Below, piece after piece: positions 24,020 to 35,454 of a stretch of DNA of 64,000 nucleotides. The stretch's first letter is position 1. Every line of letters starts with the position of its first letter. The position numbers and the translations under genes were made by a program. Below the pieces are notes generated by a model. It made no database searches, had not been told where the DNA came from, and saw only the letters and a program-made list of their open reading frames with translations. This DNA comes from Epiperipatus broadwayi (lineage: Eukaryota; Onychophora; Udeonychophora; Euonychophora; Peripatidae): NCBI GenBank assembly GCA_028023455.1, contig JAQFVV010000183.1, positions 2,023,975 to 2,087,974 on the forward strand, in the 5' to 3' direction.

Positions 24020-24545
24020 TGATAGATCATTTTAACAAAGGTATTAGCTATAAGTGATTGAAGAATAAAAGAAGATTGGAGAAAATAGTCCAGAATGATA
24101 GATGAAATTTGTCCTTTGGAAAATAATGATAGAGCTTTTTTTTATGTATATATGATAACATACTATTGTATGGTTGTGAAATGTGGACACTGAATAACAA
24201 AATTAGAAACATATTGGAAGTTTTTGACACGAGCTCATGGAGCAGAATGGAAAAATCAATTGGATGAATAAAATTACAAATAAAGAAGTTTTGAAAAGAG
24301 GAAATGAAAATGATTGATTGAGGCAATTAGAAATAGATAGGGAAACTGAATTAGACATATATTAAAAAGAAAATATAGTTTATTGAAAGATGCTTTGGAG
24401 GGAATGGTGAATGAAAACAAAGAAAGGAGTAAAAGCTTGACAGTATTGGATGATGTAAGACATGGGAAGAGTTCCATAAATGAAAAACTAGGCAATGAAG
24501 AAAACGGTATGGTAAAATGGATGAATTAGTGATGTGACTACTCTG
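24020..24545 (+). mobile_element. LINE RT C-terminal fragment (second LINE lineage)
   Basis: The plus strand near 24,160-24,210 reads LLYGCETWTLNNKIRNILE, the conserved tract after the reverse transcriptase palm. Following segments correspond to the usual arginine/tryptophan-rich tail, interrupted by stops. Upstream 24,020-24,130 is recognisable but shifted in frame. It differs from the RTE family (YGSETWTLNRRAIQ) and may be the 3' half of the lineage seen at 1.0-2.8 kb. Confidence 0.6.
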
Positions 24546-24779
24546 TGGATCTGTCTATGGGATAGAATACTTTTGATAATAAATATAATAACAAATAAAA
24601 TAAGCATTAAAAATAAATATGATCATTGAAAGAGAAAAACAGTAGAATTAAATTTGAAAGTGTTAAATTTATTTATGAGTGATTGTTTGATTCAATATAA
24701 ACAAATAATAATTGGAATATTTGCTACGTAAGAAGTCATGTGATATTTGAGTAGCAGAAGTGCTAGGTAGTGCTATGAT

Positions 24780-25197
24780 CGAAGAGCCTTTAGCTATATA
24801 CATGTAAATGAAAAACCATGGATAATTTAGTGTGCAAATTGTGTAAGGAAGGTATAGAAAATATTAGGCACCTGTTGATTGAATGTAAATGCTTGAAAGC
24901 AGAAAGAGTACAAATAATGAAGTTATGGGAGAATAGACATGAACAAAGTGACTATACAGAAAGTGGGTTATTAGTTTTTATATTGGGTTTGCAAAGAGAT
25001 AAGGGGGGTTTAGATATAAAGGCCATAGAGTTGACAAAGATTATGTTGTGGAAATGGGATGGGGCAGAATATGGGAAGACTTGAGAGTGGGGAATGGAGA
25101 ATAAAATGGCTAACAGGTTTATCTGGGCATAATTGCCGAGATATTCTTGACTTCGTTTAAGGAGAAGCCAAAATACATCACATCACATCACATCACA
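24780..25197 (+). mobile_element. LINE 3' end with (ATCAC)n tail
   Basis: From 24,818 an 88-codon frame reads MDNLVCKLCKEGIENIRHLL, then IECKCLKAERVQIMKLW, ending at 25,084. CxxC...H...C resembles the zinc-binding segment C-terminal to RT in several non-LTR clades. About 90 bp of 3' sequence follows and ends in a run of catca/atcac units (25,175-25,197), typical of a LINE tail. The matching copy at 22.3-22.7 kb is inverted. It is 5'-truncated, so it cannot move by itself. Confidence 0.7.
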
Positions 25198-26778
25198 GCT
25201 CTTAAGTCCATTTTATTACCATTGTCCTTTTAGTATCAACGGTATTAAAACAATCAAAAAGTTTGAAATAGAGAGAGCCAAGCATTTTCGTAACTTGAAG
25301 TAACGTAAGAATCAAACCAAATGATATTATATGCTTGGTATAAACTAAATCAAGCTGCATATATATAATATAAAAATATTTGTAAATCTACTATAATCTG
25401 TAATTATGCTGAAGGAGATTTATAATAGTTATTAAATAGCACATGATCAGATATTAATTTCCTTTTGCATAATATTAAAATATTTAAAGAATATGTTATT
25501 AGCAGCACAAATTTATTTTGCAAATAATTATTGGGTCCCATATATCCTGATTTTCTGTGATTGTCCCGATATGGAGTCTCAAATGTCTCTATTCCAATAA
25601 AAAGTTTTAGAACCATTGAATATCCCAGTTTATCCAAACTAATGAAAATTGCATTTTTGCTTATTTTTCTGTTAATTATTAGTTCGTTCAGCACGATAGT
25701 TAGATGTTTACTGTTTTTTTAATCTGCTGTTCGTTTCATTGCCACATCGGGTATGCGGGAAGCCCCTATGCACGTGCTCATATTTAATTTGTATAAGATA
25801 TTATTTACTTGACAGTTTACAATCGAAATTTATAATAAATATGTATTGATGATACCAACTTATTACTGAGTGTAACAATTTTGAATCTTTGTTTGCCTAA
25901 ACTGTTATTCATTTTACGCAATGGGTCGCATGCGTTCGGAAGGGGAACGACATGAGCGATTACCCCTAGAAGATTTTTATCCTCGCTGAAAATACTTTTT
26001 AAAATTGAGTGCCCCCCCCCCTCGATATCCATTCAGGCTGGAGGGATGGGTCATACAGAAATCGCCTCTCATTACTGTTATGATATTGGTTGTTATAAAG
26101 CTTTATAAAATGTATTTTATAAACATTTTCTTTACATATAGATAATGTGTATGAATAAATTTTAAATATCGATAATATACTGCTTAATATTAAATATATT
26201 GCTTGCCATTTTAAATCACGTGCGTGTGTGTTAAATTATCTGCACTTTGAGAGTCGGGGCTCCTAGATAATGAGGTACTGTAATATTAAGTTTATCACCC
26301 GTCTGTCATCGGTAAATTTGCTATTACTTGCCGTCTATTATTTCAAACTTAGAATTAATATTAATAATGAAGCCCCTTACAACTCTGATGATGTATTTCC
26401 TCATTGTTTCATTTTTAATTTTTCTAATAATCATTTTAAGTCATATTAATTGTATTTTAAGTCATATTAATTGTATTTATTGTTATTTTAATTGAAATAA
26501 AAACAACCGGTTCTAGTTGAAAAATTGAGACAATCTTTCTGATGAGATCATTAACCTATCTAAAAAAAAAAAAATGGAAGGGGGGGTAGAGAGGGAGAAG
26601 GCACGAATAATTCTTTGGTTCGCCAAATCATCTAGAAATAAATATTGTTAATCCCTTTTTTTTTAAATCTATGTACAATTAAATGATAACATCTTTGTAA
26701 AAAAAGATTAAATCCTTTTCCTTATTACTTTGAAATAAAATGCTTCAGTAATCTATTTATTTTTTTCTTTTGATTTAG
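25198..26778. other. Mostly unique, CpG-containing region upstream of exon
   Basis: CG dinucleotides are more common at 25,740-26,350 than in the surrounding DNA, and no repeat family is recognised. This lies just 5' of the 26,779 exon and could contain upstream exons or a promoter, but I found no convincing first exon. The minus-strand frames at 25,404 and 25,817 have no family signature. Confidence 0.35.
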
Positions 26779-26871
26779 GTCACTAACCTTCTTTTAGAAG
26801 CAGAGAGGAGAAAATTGAAAGTATTGCAAAAGGAGCTTAGTAACTTGGACAACAGTTATGGACCCTTAAAA
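26779..26871 (+). CDS. Internal exon, coiled-coil protein (exon a)
   Basis: Acceptor 'cttttgatttag' and donor 'aaa|gtaatt' bound exactly 93 nt, 31 codons in phase 0. The peptide includes VTNLLLEAERRKLKVLQKEL and then SNLDNSYGPLK. Hydrophobic residues recur in a heptad-like spacing with many charged residues, which suggests a coiled coil. It joins without a frame change to the 35-nt exon at 39,052, whose peptide (KKELELQKQYI) has the same character. I do not recognise the protein. The intron between them is about 12.2 kb and filled with repeats. The GT at the donor is not the strongest consensus, but the open frame, the low AT of the coding part and the phase agreement make a real exon likely. 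Confidence 0.6.
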
Positions 26872-27173
26872 GTAATTTATCTAATTGCTTTTTTTTTTAA
26901 AAATCATTTTTTAACATTTATTTTTAATATAATAAAATGATTACGTGTAATGCAATGTTATTTTATTGAGCTGTATCAAAGTTAAGTTGATTCTTTATTC
27001 CTACCACTCCGTCCTGCACGTTTCTCATTTGCCATGTCTAGTTTAGTATCCTGGGCAAGTCAACCAACAGTCAATGATATATAAATAGAAATTTATATAA
27101 CATTACAACAAAATGTTATTAAAATTCTTCCACAACTATGGTTATTTCACCTATTAATGTTTATAGATCTTGT
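26872..27173. other. Intron start, no feature
   Basis: AT-rich sequence following the exon donor. No repeat family identified. Confidence 0.4.
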
Positions 27174-27450
27174 CAATTGAAATTGAACTAAACATATCAC
27201 ATATATATACAAAACAAAATAGCCTTCCCATCATTCATTTCAAAAACCAACTTCCTTTAACATCCTTACAAAGTAAAATTCAACTAAACGTACCATATAT
27301 ATACAAAACAAAATAGCCTTCCTATCATTCACTTCAAACTTCTTTTAACATCCTTTTCAAGTGAAATTCAACTGAACATACCACATATATATACAAAACA
27401 AAATAGCCTTCCCGTCATTCACCTCAAAAACGAACTTCATTTGACATCAA
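27174..27450. repeat. Tandem repeat, about 90-bp unit, 3 copies
   Basis: Three units each contain 'atatatacaaaacaaaatag' followed by 'ccttcc(c/t)(a/g)tcattca', then 'catcctt' and 'attcaact(a/g)aac'. They are intronic and well conserved. Confidence 0.85.
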
Positions 27451-27570
27451 AGAATGTCTTCATGAGGTTGATGGTCTCACATTCAAAAAATATTATCATC
27501 AAAGTTTCTTTTACTCTTCTTTTCAATTCACTTTTTTCATAAAAGATAATCTCTGCATTGTCAAATATGT

Positions 27571-27708
27571 ACCAGTAATTATAAAAAAAAAAGTAGAAAT
27601 TCATATAACATTACAATACTAGTCAAAAACAAAATTTTAGTAAATTTTTGTTTTTGACTAACATTGTAATGTTACATGCATTTCTATGTTATTTATAATT
27701 ACTAGTAT
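27571..27708. repeat. 138-bp palindrome
   Basis: 'agtaattataaa' through 'gtagaaattcatataacatt' and 'tagtcaaaaacaaaatttta' is mirrored by 'ttttgtttttgacta' and 'aatgttacatgcatttcta'. The outer part resembles 27,085-27,115. It is likely a small foldback element. Confidence 0.75.
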
Positions 27709-28678
27709 AGTGTTAGGCAATGTGTAATTTATATATATCCTAAGTTACTGTTTAGATTGTTTAGTAGTCAGATATCTGAAAACATTTTCTGACATCCATG
27801 CACATTCAGACTGCAGGTTATGGTTGTGTCAGACAGATTAGTTAAACTCTACACCTTGGAGACACGACATTATCCACATTCACTCATATAGTATATTATA
27901 TAATAATCTTTACTATTGAATTCACAGTAAAACAAAGTGAAACTGCTAGCCATTCACAATTTCTTATATAAACACAAATGTTTGGGCTTGATTTATTTAC
28001 TTTTTATATAAGAAATATATGCATGCAATGTTATTTATATAAATTAATATTTTGCAAAAAAAATATATTGAATATGCAACATTTCAAGTTCATCAACATT
28101 GATTATCTTGGCAAGGACCAGTTCACAAATCAATCAAAATAAATATTCTGTTTTCCTATTATTTGCTCTATTTTATAACTACATGTTGCTTAGAATCTCT
28201 TATCACAACATCTTTTGCCCCAATCTTAAATTACAAACTGACAATAGCAATTGCATCTGATAAAGATGGTTATGTAAATTATTATTCTATATTAAAATCC
28301 AATAAATTAGACTTTGCTTTGTTAGAAAAATAAGTTTACACATGAAAAATATTCTATAAAAATATATCTGAACTTTGCAAATATTGAAAAAATAATAAAC
28401 AGAGTACATAATGGGAACAAATAATTTTTCATCATTCAATGATGGGCAAGGAAACGATCAAGCAAATGATTCTGAAAAACCCTTATTTAGACTAAAGTTT
28501 ATTTTTAAAATAACAAATAAATATAAAGCCCTGATAAATCTCTAAAATTATGCTTTAAAAATTAAAATTGTATTTACAATTTTTTTAATATCTCTAAAGA
28601 TCCTACCACAGTCTCAGAAAAGGCCTTAGCAATCAGTTTTATGGAGTGTGGCCATTGTACTCATCATGCTTTTAATTA

Positions 28679-28746
28679 TCACATGATCACCATCTCTATA
28701 CTAGCACAGGGTGGCACTACTGTATGGAGAGTTTTGCCTATGCTTT
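28679..28746 (-). mobile_element. Palindromic retroposon family A, short fragment
   Basis: 'tcacatgatcaccatctcta' is joined to 'tggcactactgtatggagag'. Nearly the whole body is deleted, leaving one arm and the terminus. Confidence 0.75.
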
Positions 28747-29139
28747 TAATTATTGGCAGTATGTTCTATTTTTAAAAATGAAATATATACATATAAAATA
28801 AAAGTGTAATCATGTATGTTTCTGCTTAGCAATAATTATTATACAATTATTGTGTAAAAATAATCATAAATCTTTAATAAACTAAGCAAAAAAATCAAAC
28901 TTTTTTGCTATGTCAAAAAATATTCTCAAAGTAATCTTACAAATGATCTTTAATATGAAGAATAAAGCCATCAAACATGTGGAGGTTGAACTAAATTACA
29001 TTGACTTTACCAACTATTGGAATATACTGACCTCTGCCTTTTTAAAAATTATGAATCAGTATTCATTACTTCTACTCCTACTTTCTTACTTTCATTTGAT
29101 AACTCTTGTAACATTTAAACAGATTAAAGTATTTATTCA

Positions 29140-29775
29140 GTGGATTTTCTCAAAATAAAATAAAAATTGATAATGAGTTAAAAGAAATTAGCAACTACAA
29201 ATATCTTGATCATATTATTACTACACATGAAAATATAATGGATGAAATTAAACATAGAATTAAACTTGGTTGGAATACTTTTGGTAAAAATAACTTAATA
29301 TTAAAGGAAATGTACCTATGCATTTGAAAATAAAGCTTTTTAATAAATGTATTTACCAATTCTTTCTTATGGATCTGAGACTTGGATATTTAACAGAAGA
29401 GCAATATAGAGACTTCTGACCACTCAACAAAGTATAAAGATATATGTTATGAGTAACAGAGATTAAAAATGAAATATATGGGTAAGAGAACAAACAGGTG
29501 TTACTGATCTCATTGAAAGAATCATGTGATTGAAGTGGAGTTAGACTTGACATATTGCTAGATGATAACTGATGGATAGTTGTAATCCTAAACTAAATTC
29601 CAAGAGATTGTAAAAGACCTAGAAAGAGACCACATGTGAGATAGATGAATAAAATAAGGAAATATGCTGGGGTGAAATGGAGAAGAGAGTCTACATATTG
29701 GAGAGAATGAATTGAACTTGAAGAGACCATTCTGCAGTGGGTCAATAATGATTGAAAATGATGATGATGATCCAT
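29140..29775 (+). mobile_element. RTE LINE 3' part, plus strand
   Basis: It starts at 'ggattttctcaaaata' and continues with the same segment order as 51.34-52.0 kb: 'gatgaaattaaacatagaat', then 'tcttatggatctgagacttg', then 'agaaagagaccacatgtgag'. It ends in a GATGAT tail (about 29,757-29,770). Several frameshifts and stops make it inactive. Reverse-strand frames here are shadows. Confidence 0.85.
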
Positions 29776-30519
29776 TAGTTTACAGTTTTATGTTTTTTAA
29801 AGAAACCTAGCAAATAATAACTATGGACAGCCATAAAAGCATGAAGGAAAGCAAACATCAAATGGTATTGTCTCTGAACAAGGACCTTCATCTTGCTTAA
29901 AGAATTAGTTAAACCATTTGGATTCATACATTCTAATAAAAAAATGCTAATGGCTTTATTGCTTGGGAGTTCATAGGATTTCGGAAGGTTAAGTACCAAA
30001 ATTGTGAGCATCAGAATTGATCTAGTACTTTCTGATCTCAAATTGGATGCTCTACCATATGTTTTCAATATTCAATTGCATAAACAACATTACAAGTTTT
30101 CCTCTTTGTTCTTTTTCTTCATACTTTTCTTAGTCTCAACAATATTTGTTTTTAAATAACAATGAACCACCTATTATTATTATTATCTCCTGTATGTTTT
30201 ATTGTGCTGATAAAGTGGCTACTTCCAGAGCTCAAGTTCTGTGGATCTTGGGGACCACCAGCTTTTCCACTTCCTTACTCAAACTTCTTATAAATTCCCA
30301 AGCAATAAACCATTCAATTATTATTATTCAATACTAATAAATTATTTTTATATCTTGTATTTGAATATTTTTATCTTATCTATTTTCTTTTCTTTCTCTG
30401 TATATATAATATTTACCCTATTTTTCATTTCTTGTAACATTTCACATTCATTAAACTCTGAATCATCTTATTCCTTTTTTTATTCAAACATATTAAAATA
30501 ACTATTTCTTTATGAAGTA
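29776..30519. other. Spacer with a possible tRNA-like fragment
   Basis: The reverse complement of about 29,985-30,060 reads 'atatggtagagcatccaatt', similar to a tRNA D-arm region and to a stretch at 55,650. The rest is AT-rich with no supported gene. Confidence 0.3.
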
Positions 30520-30870
30520 TTATAACTTTATCTTTCTTATTGCACTGCCAAATCCATATAGTATTATTATCATTTATGTTCTTTATTACTTTTTACAATG
30601 CTTTTTACAACCCACTACGACAATTTCGATTGCTCCAACAATCTTCTTCAGAACTTCTACTTAAATTTTTGACATTTTCAATTGGCCCAGCAATCTTCTT
30701 CAGAACTTCTACTTATATTTTGAAATATAAGTAGAAGTTCTACTTATATTTTGAAATATAAGTAGAAGTTCTGAAGAAAATTGCTGGGGCAATTGAAACA
30801 TCGTAGTGGGTTGTAAAAAACATTGTGAGTGTAATAAATAATATAAATGATATTAACAAAGTAATTATTT
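30520..30870. mobile_element. Palindromic element family C
   Basis: The left arm contains 'cttattgcactgccaaatcc', 'acaacccactacgacaattt' and 'caatcttcttcagaacttct'. The right arm has 'gttctgaagaaaattgctgg', 'ggcaattgaaacatcgtagt' and 'gggttgtaaaaaacattg'. The inner segment with 'cttcagaacttctactta' is duplicated, so the centre contains an extra small palindrome. Sister copies are at 32,257, 53,215 and 54,530. Confidence 0.85.
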
Positions 30871-31806
30871 CATTTATCTTCTTTACATACTGCATAACTT
30901 TCTATGACTATTTATTTTATTTTCACTTCCACTTAACCAATTTATAACTATTTAAACAATCCTAGTATTCATAATTGAAATCTTTCATACATTTTCAGTT
31001 TACCAAAAGATCACTCAAAACAAGGCCTGTTGTTGTTGTTTTTTTTTTTTTGCTGTATTTTATTAATCACTAGTATATCATCTTCTAAATCACTCTAATT
31101 TGCCTCTCTGTAAAGTTCATCTAACATCTTTATTCTAAGCACAAGTCTTAAGAGCATCTTCTATTTATTCAAGACATCACTCAAAAAGATTAGTCCATTT
31201 CAAATAATAATCATAAGATATAAAATTTTACATAATAGTTTCCCATAATGCCTAGTTATTTTTCTTACTTTATTTAATGCATTCATCACTTTATTTAATG
31301 CATTCATCAGTGATCTTGTAGAAAAAAATTCAGGAAAGTCCCCTCTATGTTAACTTTGACTTCACAAAAGACTTCTTTTCCAGAGCTATAAATCTTTTAT
31401 TATAATCATGAGAAGTTTGGAATTCTTTGTCAAAGATCTTTATTTCATTCCTGATATCACAATGACTGTATGCTCAACTTTTCATCTAAAAAAAAAAAAA
31501 CCTTGTAAATTGAATATAATCTTTTGTAATAATAGCCTCAAACCAAATGTACTCTACACTGATTAAGAATAATATTGAACCATAGCCTAACTTATTTCCT
31601 TCATTTATTACAGATTAAATCAAAATATCATTTAGAAACAATTTTTTTAAGAAATTAACCTAACACTCCTTGGTGTGATAATAAAAATATTCTAAGGACA
31701 GTTAATTATCTTAGCACTAACATTTTCTCTTTGTCAGTATTGTATTTCTGTTTAGAGAAAAAAGGGCTTACACTATATTTGTGGACCTGCAATTAAATGC
31801 TATTAT
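30871..31806. other. AT-rich spacer
   Basis: A short direct duplication 'actttatttaatgcattcatca' class repeat lies at 31,268-31,310. No gene is seen. Confidence 0.4.
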
Positions 31807-31818
31807 AAAACATATCTT

Positions 31819-32244
31819 AAACATCAAAACAAAGCAAAACTTCCCATATAGTAGTGTCATCTTGTGCTAACAAGAGCAATCAATGGATGCCAGAAGGTTT
31901 GTGCATAAAATCCCTATCTAGTGCCTACTCATCCAATATCCCCAGACTAGTTTCTGGCTTGTGGCCTTCATCAGTGAGGAGCCTTGGATCTGAGAGCACT
32001 GCACCTAGATCTTAGGATCTAATGCAACCATCCAGCACCCACCTTTCAACTCTATTTAACTACAAAACTATGAGAATGAAATTGAAAACAATTAATATTT
32101 TCAATCCACCCTTCTGGCATCCATTGATTGCTCTTATTAGCACAAGATGGCACTACTATATGGAGAGTTTTGCTTTGTTTTGAATTGTTTAATAACAATT
32201 ATGTGCTAGTATGATATAGTGATCATGTGATGTTTAGTGGTTTA
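31819..32244 (+). mobile_element. Palindromic retroposon family A with 12-bp target duplication
   Basis: The body runs from 'aaacatcaaaacaaagcaaa' to 'gatcatgtgatgtttagtgg'. It is flanked by the exact 12-bp repeat aaaacatatctt at 31,807-31,818 and 32,245-32,256. The left half holds 'gtgcctactcatccaatatc' and 'gatcttaggatctaatgcaa'. The right arm is shorter than the left, so the palindrome is asymmetric. Confidence 0.9.
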
Positions 32245-32256
32245 AAAACATATCTT

Positions 32257-32410
32257 CTTTATGAAGTTTTATAACTTTATCTTTCCTATTGCATTGTCAA
32301 ATCCATATATTATTAATGAAGAAGATTGCTGGTGCAATCAAAACTGTCATATTAGGTTGTAAAAAAAGCATTGTAAAAGTAATAAAGAACATAGATGATA
32401 TTAATATTAT
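32257..32410. mobile_element. Palindromic family C, partial
   Basis: It matches family C at 'gaagattgctggtgcaatca', 'ggttgtaaaaaaagcattgt' and 'ctttcctattgcattgtcaa'. Only part of each arm remains. It abuts the right target duplication of the family A copy. Confidence 0.7.
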
Positions 32411-34150
32411 AAAACATATCATTGGCAATCCACTTACATTCTTTTTGTAATGGTTTCCTGCTCTTTTAAATGTATCTTAGCTGTTGTCATACAACAGATT
32501 GTCTTACAAATAATGTACATAAAACTATTAGATTCAGACTTACCAATAAATCAGAATATAGTTTAGCTCCCTAACTTCACATCAAGTTAATATTTCTTTT
32601 TTAGATAATGAATCAAACATAATAATGTCTTCAGTAGGATACTTGTGCTAGGAATATGACTTCAAATAATGGAACGCATACTTAGCATTGCAGGATATTA
32701 TAAATAATAGTTTCTTTTAAATTCAAAAAACGTGTTTTATATTGAATTTAAACAATTTAAAACATCTATAATCTAAATAAAATAATTAAAGTCTATTTCA
32801 TCCTATATTATCTCTTTAATATTTAATCTCATATAACAACAATACTAAAGAATACGCTATTCTCCTTCTTCGCCAAATCCTTATAATTATTTCCCTATTG
32901 ATAATTTTAAATACATGTATTTAATCATTTCTTTCATATTGACACTTCTAATGACCCATTCTGACCTCACTCTTGTTTCCATTATATATCATTTTAGATT
33001 TCTGTAAATTAAACTTAATTTCTATTGTTTTCGCTTGCTCACACGTTCAATGTTTTTGTAACTTGTCAAGCAATCCCGCCGCCTCGTGGCTAAATCGCAA
33101 ACTAATATACATTTATTATAATTATTAAATATCGGATGTTTTATTTCCTTGTGATTTATAAATACCAATTAATAATTTTGCATATTATTTTTTATTCTTT
33201 ATTTCATAATTAGTTATTCCAATTTAGTTGCAGCAACCAGTGATCAGTTAAAAACTTTTATCGATTGTTTGAGTGCGTTTTAACTTGGAGGAAGGCTAAC
33301 AAAATAAACTAGCATCGTTACGACTACTAAACAAATCATGTGATACTCAAAGTAAATTATCACGTGTTTTCAACTTTTATATTATTAAAAAATATCAAAT
33401 ATTGATTATAAATGTATTCCTGCACCATTATTATATATATTGTATAAAACTAATGTTTAATTCTTTTGCGTTTCCTGAATGTCTTTCTATAAAGTGAAAA
33501 GATCATAATGTTTAAATAAGTTTGAACTTAAGAATTAAAAATTGTTGGATTAAACTTAATTTCTCATTTTTGATATCAATCGTTACATAACCTCCTAAGC
33601 AACTAATTATTTGATTTTATTTATATATTTAATAATGAAATTCTCACTTCATCTAAAATTTAAATCTAATTTTTCATTGATATAATAAATTGCAAACAAA
33701 ATATAGATTAAGGGAGAAAAAAACATGTATGGAATTGTTCTTATTTACGGGAAAACGATCCCCATTTTTTGCCATTTTTAAGTTTAATAAACAGAAATAT
33801 ATTTATATATTATTACTATCATAAGCAAAACATTGGTAATATGTACATATATTTGACTTAATAATGATTATTATTTTTAAACAGTAGTTTATATATATAT
33901 GAATTTTGTTACATGTACTTTTACATTATTCATTATACATGTGTGTATCCGTATTTATCTGCAAATTATGATGTGCCAAAAACTCTTTTTAATTTAGTTA
34001 ATGAATCCCTTTGCACTCCTACATCGAGTGAAAATACATTAATCAAACATGAAACCTATCGAGAGGAAAAAAAAACTAATGAATCGTAGGGAGTTTGAAA
34101 TTCATATTGAATTTTTTTAGAATATTATCTATTAATAATAAAATTATATT
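32411..34150. other. AT-rich region, partly unique
   Basis: At 32,840-33,380 there is more CpG ('atcccgccgcctcgtggcta', 'agcatcgttacgactacta') and no repeats that I recognise. No exon was found. Confidence 0.35.
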
Positions 34151-34159
34151 TATAATATT

Positions 34160-34480
34160 TAAGTATAGAGGATTTGAACTCAGATTTTCAAGCACCCTTC
34201 AACTATTCACACTATCTCATACAACCGATACACATGACCACACACATGTAAAAAAGATTAATAATCACCAATATCCGTATTTCATGCTAAACCAGCACTC
34301 ATCAGTTGGTCCAGATTATCATCTCTCACACACACATATATATAATCAATGCTCAGTTTATATTAAGATGGCAAATCTTCATACTTTAATGGACAGGCTT
34401 CAATCCACTGCAACCTCCAACTTTTCAGCCATCCATATCATTGAAAATCTGATGATGAAAACTCAAATCCTATGCTGATG
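34160..34480. mobile_element. Family B SINE-like unit, single orientation
   Basis: It begins 'tagaggatttgaactcagat'; the reverse complement of this holds a B-box-like GAGTTCAAATCC. It continues with 'taaaccagcactcatcagtt' and 'actttaatggacaggcttca', ending near 'gaaaatctgatgatgaaaac'. Here the inverted second half is absent, so this may show the monomer unit of the family B palindromes. The 127-codon frame through it is not a gene. Confidence 0.8.
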
Positions 34481-34584
34481 CTAATATTATTGCCATGCCC
34501 ATGTTGACCTGAAGTCACTCTGACCCCTCATGTGTAGGACAGTATCCATTAAATACATATAAGAGGGATGGACAGGATACACAC

Positions 34585-34775
34585 TTGATATGTAAATATT
34601 TGAAAACCAGGCACTCTTCACAAACCTGGGAGCTTAATTGTAAGTATAGAGGATTTGTATGAGATAGTGTGGATAGTTGAAGGGTGCTTGAAAATCTGAG
34701 TTCAAATCCTCTATACTTACAATTAAGCTTCCAGGTTTGTGAAGAGTGCCTGGTTTTCAAATATTTATAATATTT
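34585..34775. mobile_element. 190-bp palindrome containing a family B end
   Basis: 'aaatatttgaaaaccaggca' ... 'ttaattgtaagtatagagga' is mirrored by 'tcctctatacttacaattaa' ... 'gcctggttttcaaatattt'. The centre contains the tRNA-like family B terminus ('gagttcaaatcctctatact'). Confidence 0.8.
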
Positions 34776-35454
34776 AAATAAAATTTCTGGATTGTCTGTT
34801 TCTCAGCAAACATTTTTTGTAGTAGTGCACACAATTTTTAAAATATTATAATTCAGATGCAAAATTCATAGACTGATTTATTCTACTTCAGAGCCATCTA
34901 TTCTAATCCTCAGAACTAAACTGAAGCATCCAAATATTTTGGATATTAGCTTTTATCAGTGCCAACATTGGATTGTATATACACATCCAAAATAATAACT
35001 TGAAATTCGAATATTCTAAATATTGAACGCATGGTAGTTTTCATGTATAATTATCTCAATCTGACAGCATCCCAGTAACGATATATTTTAGCAATAAAAC
35101 TTTGATACTTTAAAAAGAATGATATTTATTCATCAAACGAAGGATAAAGCTAATACCACTAAAAATATACGGTGTTTGTCTAAATATTGTAGATATATAA
35201 CTTGTACAAGCAAACTTTTTTGAGCTTAGAACTTTTAAATGGCTGAACATCAGTTAACTTGAATAGCATAAAGTAAATGAGGTTACAGTTGTTTAGATAC
35301 AAATCCAATAGTTCTCATTGATGAGGCCAATATAATAAGTTTATTGACTTGAATAACTTATTTTCTTGAGTTCACTGATTATTCAAGCTTATACAGTCAG
35401 TTCTAGAGTACATTAAGTAAGAACAAATTATTACTTTAGAGAAAGCCCTTCATT
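34776..35454. other. AT-rich spacer
   Basis: No gene, palindrome or known repeat recognised. Confidence 0.4.

Noticed and set aside
34095-34478. 127-codon plus-strand frame as a gene
   Set aside because: It lies inside a family B element and the frame is not kept in other copies.
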